DNA of 64,000 bases, from assembly GCA_963697915.1 (NCBI GenBank), contig OY969103.1:620001-684000 (forward strand), read 5' to 3'. The translations under genes and the position numbers were made by a program. Below the pieces are notes generated by a model that was not told the DNA's origin, ran no database searches, and saw only the letters and a list, made by a program, of their open reading frames with translations. Each line of letters begins with the position of its first letter. Within the stretch, counting starts at the first letter, position 1. Shown piece by piece: positions 59,693 to 64,000 of the stretch. The DNA is from VRUE01 sp963697915. GTDB taxonomy: Bacteria; Actinomycetota; Thermoleophilia; Solirubrobacterales; 70-9.

Positions 59693-60039
59693 TCGAGCGC
59701 GAGGAGACCGCCGAGCTCGAGCCGGCGGCGATCCGCCTCCGCGACCACCCTCGTGCCAGCCGCCAGATCGAGCTGGTCCGGGGCTGGTCCGGGATCGGAG
59801 CGCTGGCGCTCGTCGCCGTCCTGTCGTATGAGGCCGGCGTCCCCGCCTTCGAGGCCGGCCTGCGGGGCCTCGCCTGCGGGGTCGCCGTCTACGTGATCGC
59901 CTGGTGGCTGGCGGTGACGGCCTGGCGCCACCTGGCGCCAGCCGAGGCGAAGGCCGCCCGGCAGGCTGCCGAAGCGCGTCGCGCGGCGTTGCTGGAGGAG
60001 ATCGAGCGGCGCTCGCGGGAAACCTCAAACGCCGCCTGA
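59689..60039 (+). CDS. Small two-helix membrane protein in flagellar operon
   Basis: 116 residues from GTG 59689, overlapping flhF (GTGA). An N-terminal acidic part, two helices (about 36-52 and 56-78, SGIGALALVAVLSYEAGV and GLACGVAVYVIAWWLAV), then a charged coiled C-terminus (AEAKAARQAAEARRAALLEEIERR). No known flagellar family was recognised. It sits in the place where flhG is often found. Confidence 0.65.
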   Translation: MIEREETAELEPAAIRLRDHPRASRQIELVRGWSGIGALALVAVLSYEAGVPAFEAGLRGLACGVAVYVIAWWLAVTAWRHLAPAEAKAARQAAEARRAALLEEIERRSRETSNAA

Positions 60040-60051
60040 GCCGGCCGATTA
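60025..60051 (+). promoter_or_regulatory. Sigma-28-type promoter for fliM
   Basis: TCAA (60025-60028), 15 nt, GCCGATTA (60044-60051), starting within the end of the preceding gene. The fliM GTG lies 18 nt downstream with a GAAGAGGAA site. Confidence 0.6.
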
Positions 60052-60069
60052 CGCGGGAAGAGGAACACG

Positions 60070-61326
60070 GTGACCGACGAGCAGAACACGACCGCGGCGA
60101 GCGCCGCTCCGCGGCGGCCCGGCCGCACCCAGGCGGTCGACTTCACGCGCCCGACCAAATTCACGCCCGACCACGAGCGGCGGCTGCACCGCGCCTTCTC
60201 CGCCTTCTGCCGCACGTCTTCGACCCGGCTCTCGGCCGAGCTGCGGCTGCCGACGGAACTCGACGTCATCGACGTCACCCAGCTGACCTGGGCCAACGCC
60301 CACGACCAGATCGCCGCCAACGCCCTCTGCGCGATCGTCGAGCTGCAGCCGCCGGAGACGCAGATGCTGCTCAGCGCCGACTCCGGCTTCGTCCTCACCG
60401 GGATCGAGTCGCTGCTCGGCGGTCCCTGCGAGGAACCGCCGCCGGAGCGGCGCCTCACCGAGATCGACCTCGCCCTCGCCAAGCGCCTCTTCGAGGGGCT
60501 GCTGGGCCAGCTCGAGGTCGTCTGGCGGGACCTCACCGGCGCCGACCTGCGGCTCGCCGCGCTCGACACCCATATGGAGACCGCGCAGGTCGCCCCGGTC
60601 AGCGAGCCGACCCTGGCGCTGGCGATGGAGGCGCGGATCCAGGGCGCCTCCTACGCCCTCACCCTGCTCGTCCCCCACCGGGCGATCGCGCCGGTCGAGG
60701 ACCGGATCCTCGGCCGCAACGCGATCGGCGAGGCCGAGGTCAGCCCGCCCGAGCGCCAACGGCTGCGGGGCGCCCTCGCCGGCATCGAGGTCGCGCTCTG
60801 CGCCGAGATCGCCGGCCCGGAGCCGGCCGCCTCCGAGGTCCTCCTGCTCGAGCCCGGCGACACCCTCGACCTCGAAGCGAGGGTGGCGGGCGGGCTCGGG
60901 CTCTGCGTCGACGGCGTCCGCGTGCTGCGCGCCCACCCCGGCCGCAGCGGCAGCCGCCGCGCCGTCCAGGTGATCGAGCCGATCGAGCCCGGGGTGGCCG
61001 AGTCGCTGGCGCAGCTGACCGCCGCCGCGGCGCAGCGCGGCGGCGCCGGCGGGGAGAGCGGCCCGGGCGCGCCCAACCCGCTGTTGAGCCGCTCGATCGG
61101 CGGCGTCCCGGTTCGGGTCTGGGCCGAGCTGGGCCGGGCGCGGATCTCTCTGGCGACCCTGGTCGGCCTCGAGCAGGGCTCGGTCGTCGAGCTCGACCGC
61201 CGCATCGACGAGGAGATCGATCTCTACGTCAACGGATTCCGCTTCGGCAGCGGCGAGCTGCTCGTCAACGAGGACGCCGAGTGGGCAATAAGGGTCGACG
61301 CGGTCGCCGGCAGCCCGGCGTCATGA
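60070..61326 (+). CDS. fliM: FliM-FliN fusion motor switch protein
   Basis: 418 residues, about 90 longer than usual FliM. The CheC-like middle domain is seen from residue 30 to 220 (FTPDHERRLHRAFSAFCR, LLLSADSGFVLTGIESLLGG). A first SpoA domain follows (about 225-310, LLLEPGDTLDLEARVAGGLGLCVDG) and then a second, FliN-like one (about 340-412, VRVWAELGRARISLATLVGLEQGSVVELD). The N-terminal LSQxEIDALL peptide that binds CheY-P is absent. The protein would sit in the C ring alongside the separate FliN. Confidence 0.87.
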   Translation: MTDEQNTTAASAAPRRPGRTQAVDFTRPTKFTPDHERRLHRAFSAFCRTSSTRLSAELRLPTELDVIDVTQLTWANAHDQIAANALCAIVELQPPETQMLLSADSGFVLTGIESLLGGPCEEPPPERRLTEIDLALAKRLFEGLLGQLEVVWRDLTGADLRLAALDTHMETAQVAPVSEPTLALAMEARIQGASYALTLLVPHRAIAPVEDRILGRNAIGEAEVSPPERQRLRGALAGIEVALCAEIAGPEPAASEVLLLEPGDTLDLEARVAGGLGLCVDGVRVLRAHPGRSGSRRAVQVIEPIEPGVAESLAQLTAAAAQRGGAGGESGPGAPNPLLSRSIGGVPVRVWAELGRARISLATLVGLEQGSVVELDRRIDEEIDLYVNGFRFGSGELLVNEDAEWAIRVDAVAGSPAS

Positions 61327-62492
61327 AAGCCTCGATCGTCGTCCACCTCGACGGCGGCTACGAGCGCGCCCTGCGCTGCCTGCGCTCGCTCGCCGCGCTC
61401 GACCCGCAGCCCGAGTACGAGGCGATCGTGGTCGACGACGCCGGCGGCGACCTCGGCGCGCTGGCGGCGAGCCTCGAAGGCGACGTGCGCGTGCTCCGCA
61501 ACGAGCGTCGCGAAGGCCTCCTCGCCAGCGCCGCCCGTGCCGCCGCGCTGGCGAGCGCCGAGGTGCTGGTGCTCCTGCGCGACGCGCCGGAGCTCGACCC
61601 CGGCGCACTCGGACCGTTGGTCGAGGCGCTCGCCGAGCCGGGCCTCGGCGCCGCGGCGGCGGCGCTGCCCGGCCGGACCGACTCCCACCCTGTGGCCACC
61701 CACGCCCTCGCCCTGCGCCGCGCCGACGCCGGCCGCATCGGCCGCGCCGTCGGCGCCCCGGCCGGCCTGGAGCTGGCGGCCCTCTGCGCCGAGCTGGCCG
61801 GCGGCGGCCGGCGCCTCGCCACCGTCGCCGACAGCGTCGCCCACCCGCCCGGCGCCCGCGCCGTCTACGGCCGGGGCGAGCCCGGCGGCCCGGTCGAGCT
61901 GACCGTGGTGATCCCGACCCTCGACGCCGCCGCCGAGCGGGTGCGGGCCTGCGTCGCCGCGGTCCAGGCCTGCACCGACGCCCCGCACGTGATCGTCCTC
62001 GTCGACAACGGGGCGCCGCCGCAGGGCTTCACCGGGCCCGTCAACGCCGGCCTGCGCGCGGTCGAGACCCCCTACGCGGTGGTGATGAACGACGACGTCG
62101 AGCCGCTGCCCGGGTGGTGGCCGCCGTTGCGCGAGGCGCTCGACGCCGGCGCCTCGGTCGCCTTCCCGCTCACGGTCGAGGGCGGCATGAGGACCGACTT
62201 CGCCGCCTGGTGCTTCGCACTCTCGCGGGAGACGTTGGAGCGCGACGCCCACGCCCCCGACGAGTTCTTCGACCCGGCGCTGCGGGTCTGGTACCAGGAC
62301 ACCGATCTCCTCACCCGGCTGCGCGCCGCCGGACGGCCGCCGCGCCTGGTGCGCGAGGCGCGGATCCGCCACGGGCTCTCGCGGACCGTCGCCAGCGAGG
62401 ACCCCGTTCTCGGCGCCTGGGTGAAACGGACGGTGCTCGAGGACCGCGCCGCCTTCGCCCGCAAGCACCCGGACGCGGCGGCGATGGCGTGA
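61323..62492 (+). CDS. Two-domain family 2 glycosyltransferase
   Basis: 389 residues from ATG 61323. Two GT-A halves: residues 1-190 start KASIVVHLDGGYERALRCLRSL with EAIVVDDAGGDLG, and residues 195-389 start ELTVVIPTLDAAAERVRACVAAVQ with VVMNDDVEPLPGWW, a DxD-like metal site. The second half has the clearer catalytic residues. The gene overlaps fliM by 4 nt and the methyltransferase by 4 nt, and flagellin follows. It probably glycosylates flagellin; the sugar is unknown. Confidence 0.8.
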   Translation: MKASIVVHLDGGYERALRCLRSLAALDPQPEYEAIVVDDAGGDLGALAASLEGDVRVLRNERREGLLASAARAAALASAEVLVLLRDAPELDPGALGPLVEALAEPGLGAAAAALPGRTDSHPVATHALALRRADAGRIGRAVGAPAGLELAALCAELAGGGRRLATVADSVAHPPGARAVYGRGEPGGPVELTVVIPTLDAAAERVRACVAAVQACTDAPHVIVLVDNGAPPQGFTGPVNAGLRAVETPYAVVMNDDVEPLPGWWPPLREALDAGASVAFPLTVEGGMRTDFAAWCFALSRETLERDAHAPDEFFDPALRVWYQDTDLLTRLRAAGRPPRLVREARIRHGLSRTVASEDPVLGAWVKRTVLEDRAAFARKHPDAAAMA

Positions 62493-63166
62493 GCGCCCAG
62501 GCCGAGCAGTACTTCGAGTTCGACCGCCCGGAGCTGCGGGCGCTGGTGCCGGCGGGCGCGCGCCGCGTCCTCGACGTCGGCTGCGGCGCCGGCGCGCTCG
62601 GCGCCGCCCTGCGCGCGGAGCGCGGGATCGAGGTGGTGGGCGTCGAGCTCGACCCGGGCGCCGCCGCCCGCGCCGCCGAGCGCCTCGACCGCGTCGTCGA
62701 GGCCGACCTCGAAGCGATCGTGGAGCTCCCCTTCGAGCCCGGCGCCTTCGACGCGATCGTCTTCGGCGACGTGCTCGAGCACCTGCACGACCCGCACCGG
62801 CTGCTCCGATCGCTGCGCCCCTGGCTCGCCGACGACGGCGCCCTCGTCTGCTCGATCCCCAACGTCGGCCACTGGAGCGTGGTGCTGCCGCTGCTGGTCG
62901 AGGACCGCTGGCGCTACGAGGACGCCGGCCTCCTCGACCGCACCCACGTCCACTTCTTCACCCTCGGCGAGGCGGTGGCGATGCTCGGCGAGTGCGGCTT
63001 TGCGGTCGAGGGGGCCTCGGTGACGCGGCTGCCTGGCCCCGTTCCGGCTCAGGTCGCCGAGCTCGCCGAGACCCTTGCCCGCTTCGGCGCCAACCGGGCG
63101 CGGGCCGAGCAGCGGCTCACCGCCTACCAGTACCTGCTGCTGGCCCGTCCGCGCGGATCCGCCTAA
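62489..63166 (+). CDS. SAM methyltransferase before flagellin
   Basis: 225 residues from GTG 62489. Motif I VLDVGCGAGALGAALRA (near 25), GVELDPGAA, DAIVFGDVLEHLHDPHRLL and CSIPNVGHWSVVLPLL, a methyltransferase_11/23-type protein similar to those in glycan clusters. It overlaps the glycosyltransferase by 4 nt and ends within the fliC promoter. It may methylate the flagellin sugar. Confidence 0.85.
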   Translation: MSAQAEQYFEFDRPELRALVPAGARRVLDVGCGAGALGAALRAERGIEVVGVELDPGAAARAAERLDRVVEADLEAIVELPFEPGAFDAIVFGDVLEHLHDPHRLLRSLRPWLADDGALVCSIPNVGHWSVVLPLLVEDRWRYEDAGLLDRTHVHFFTLGEAVAMLGECGFAVEGASVTRLPGPVPAQVAELAETLARFGANRARAEQRLTAYQYLLLARPRGSA

Positions 63167-63190
63167 AGGTCCGGCGCTCGCGGGCGATCA
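63164..63190 (+). promoter_or_regulatory. Sigma-28-type promoter for fliC
   Basis: TAAA (63164-63167), 15 nt, GGCGATCA (63183-63190). It leaves a leader of about 65 nt with an AAGGAGAGAG ribosome site. Flagellin is the classic FliA target, which anchors the reading of the other five sites. Confidence 0.65.
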
Positions 63191-63261
63191 ACGGGGGCGT
63201 AGAGGGGCGACAGGGAGTCGTCCCGGGACTGTCAACAACCGATCCAAGGAGAGAGATCGCA

Positions 63262-64000
63262 ATGTCCCTTCGCATTCAGAACAACATCGAGGCGTTCAAC
63301 GCCCACCGCAACCTGGTCGGGACCAGCCACGGCCTCGGCAAAGCGATGGAGCGGCTGTCCTCGGGCTACCGGATCAACCGCGCCGCCGACGACGCCGCCG
63401 GCCTCGCGATCAGCGAGCGCCTGCGGGCCCAGGTCCGCGGCATCGGCCAGGCCCAGCGCAACGCCCAGGACGCGGTCTCGCTCGTGCAGACCGCCGAGGG
63501 ATCGCTGGACGAGGTCCACTCGATGCTCCAGCGCGCCCGCGAACTCGCCGTTCAGTACAAGAACGGCTCGCTGTCGGAAACCGACCGCGAATCGATTCAG
63601 TCCGAGATCAACCAGCTCGCCAGCGAGGTGGAGCGGATCGGCACGAGCTCGGAATTCAACGGGATCCAGCTCCTCAACGCAGGCGCCACGGTGACCTTCC
63701 AGGTCGGCGCCAACGACGGCGAGGTGATCACGGTCTCGACGATCAGCCTCGGCGAAGCGATCGGGGCGGCGGCGTTCGAACTCGGAGACGAAACCGACAT
63801 CGAAGAGATCGACGACGCAATCGGCGCCATCTCCACCCAGCGCGCCGAGTTCGGTGCCGTGCAGAACCGGCTCGAGCACACCCTCAACAACCTGGCCGTC
63901 TACCAGGAAAACCTGACGGCCTCCGAGAGCCGGATCCGCGACGTGGACATGGCCGCCGAAATGGTCCAGTTCACGAAACTGCAGATCCTGCAGCAGGCGG
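63262..64000 (+). CDS. fliC: Flagellin, cut by window end
   Basis: 246 codons are visible. N-terminal D0/D1: LRIQNNIEAFNAHRNLVGTS, KAMERLSSGYRINRAADDAAGLAISERLRAQVRG, SLVQTAEGSLDEVHSMLQRARELAVQ. The C-terminal D1 follows directly (QRAEFGAVQNRLEHTLNNL, then AESRIRDVDMAAEM in register as ASESRIRDVDMA) after only about 50 residues of middle domain. The protein will be about 270 residues, a minimal flagellin without outer D2/D3 domains. The reading frame runs off the right edge. Confidence 0.95.
   Translation, partial: MSLRIQNNIEAFNAHRNLVGTSHGLGKAMERLSSGYRINRAADDAAGLAISERLRAQVRGIGQAQRNAQDAVSLVQTAEGSLDEVHSMLQRARELAVQYKNGSLSETDRESIQSEINQLASEVERIGTSSEFNGIQLLNAGATVTFQVGANDGEVITVSTISLGEAIGAAAFELGDETDIEEIDDAIGAISTQRAEFGAVQNRLEHTLNNLAVYQENLTASESRIRDVDMAAEMVQFTKLQILQQA

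Noticed and set aside
1..64000. CRISPR arrays, tRNA or rRNA genes, insertion sequences
   Set aside because: No regularly spaced repeats, no cloverleaf or rRNA-like stretches and no transposase-like proteins were seen.

Overview
The window is very GC-rich (third codon positions almost always G or C) and densely packed, with many GTG starts and ATGA/GTGA stop-start overlaps. The gene content (DUF2252, MoxR plus CoxE-like VWA pair, cysteine-free Rrf2 regulators, vapBC, and a flagellar cluster in a high-GC genome) suggests a motile actinobacterium, most likely of class Thermoleophilia (Solirubrobacterales and relatives). That placement is inferred from gene content and composition, not from a marker phylogeny. 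No rRNA, tRNA, CRISPR array, insertion sequence or prophage was seen, and no stretch over 300 bases lacks a gene.

Positions 1-20.2 kb hold mixed housekeeping and accessory genes: two HipA-like kinases flanking a methyltransferase, a polymer-type membrane protein, a ZIP transporter, an intact cupin and a broken one, recD2, a vapBC pair, a cold-shock gene with a 5' hairpin, typA, DUF2252, an acyl-CoA dehydrogenase with a palindromic operator, a BCP peroxiredoxin, a cation exchanger, a lipoprotein, a MoxR/VWA pair and an Rrf2 regulator.

Positions 20.2-26.5 kb are one tightly overlapping minus-strand operon, pstS-pstC-pstA-pstB followed by four unusual genes: a small lipoprotein, two zinc-ribbon proteins (one membrane-anchored) and a membrane-anchored phosphoesterase-fold protein whose metal-binding motifs look degraded. 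This is the best candidate in the window for an undescribed system tied to phosphate uptake. Nearby are a secreted repeat protein, a two-gene small-ORF operon under a 23-bp palindrome, and a PhoD-like phosphatase that appears to have lost an internal catalytic block.

Positions 29-38.3 kb are nutrient uptake: a sulfate ABC operon (sbp-cysT-cysW-cysA) beside an Rrf2 regulator and a TauE/SafE permease, and a divergent NMT1/THI5-type ABC operon with two tandem binding lipoproteins.

Positions 38.3-64 kb are motility: a PAS-GAF-GGDEF-EAL enzyme, then flgBC-fliEFGHIJ-lytic transglycosylase-fliK-flgD-TIGR02530-flgE-flbD-motAB-fliL-fliN-fliOPQR-flhBAF-small membrane gene-fliM-glycosyltransferase-methyltransferase-fliC. 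Six sites matching T(A/C)AA-N15-GNCGATNA, all with an identical 15-nt spacer, sit in front of the GGDEF-EAL gene, flgB, fliJ, fliO, fliM and fliC. They look like a FliA/sigma-28 regulon joining c-di-GMP turnover to flagellar assembly. FliM is a FliM-FliN fusion without the usual CheY-binding peptide, FlhF has degraded GTPase motifs, and the genes just before flagellin suggest flagellin glycosylation and methylation.
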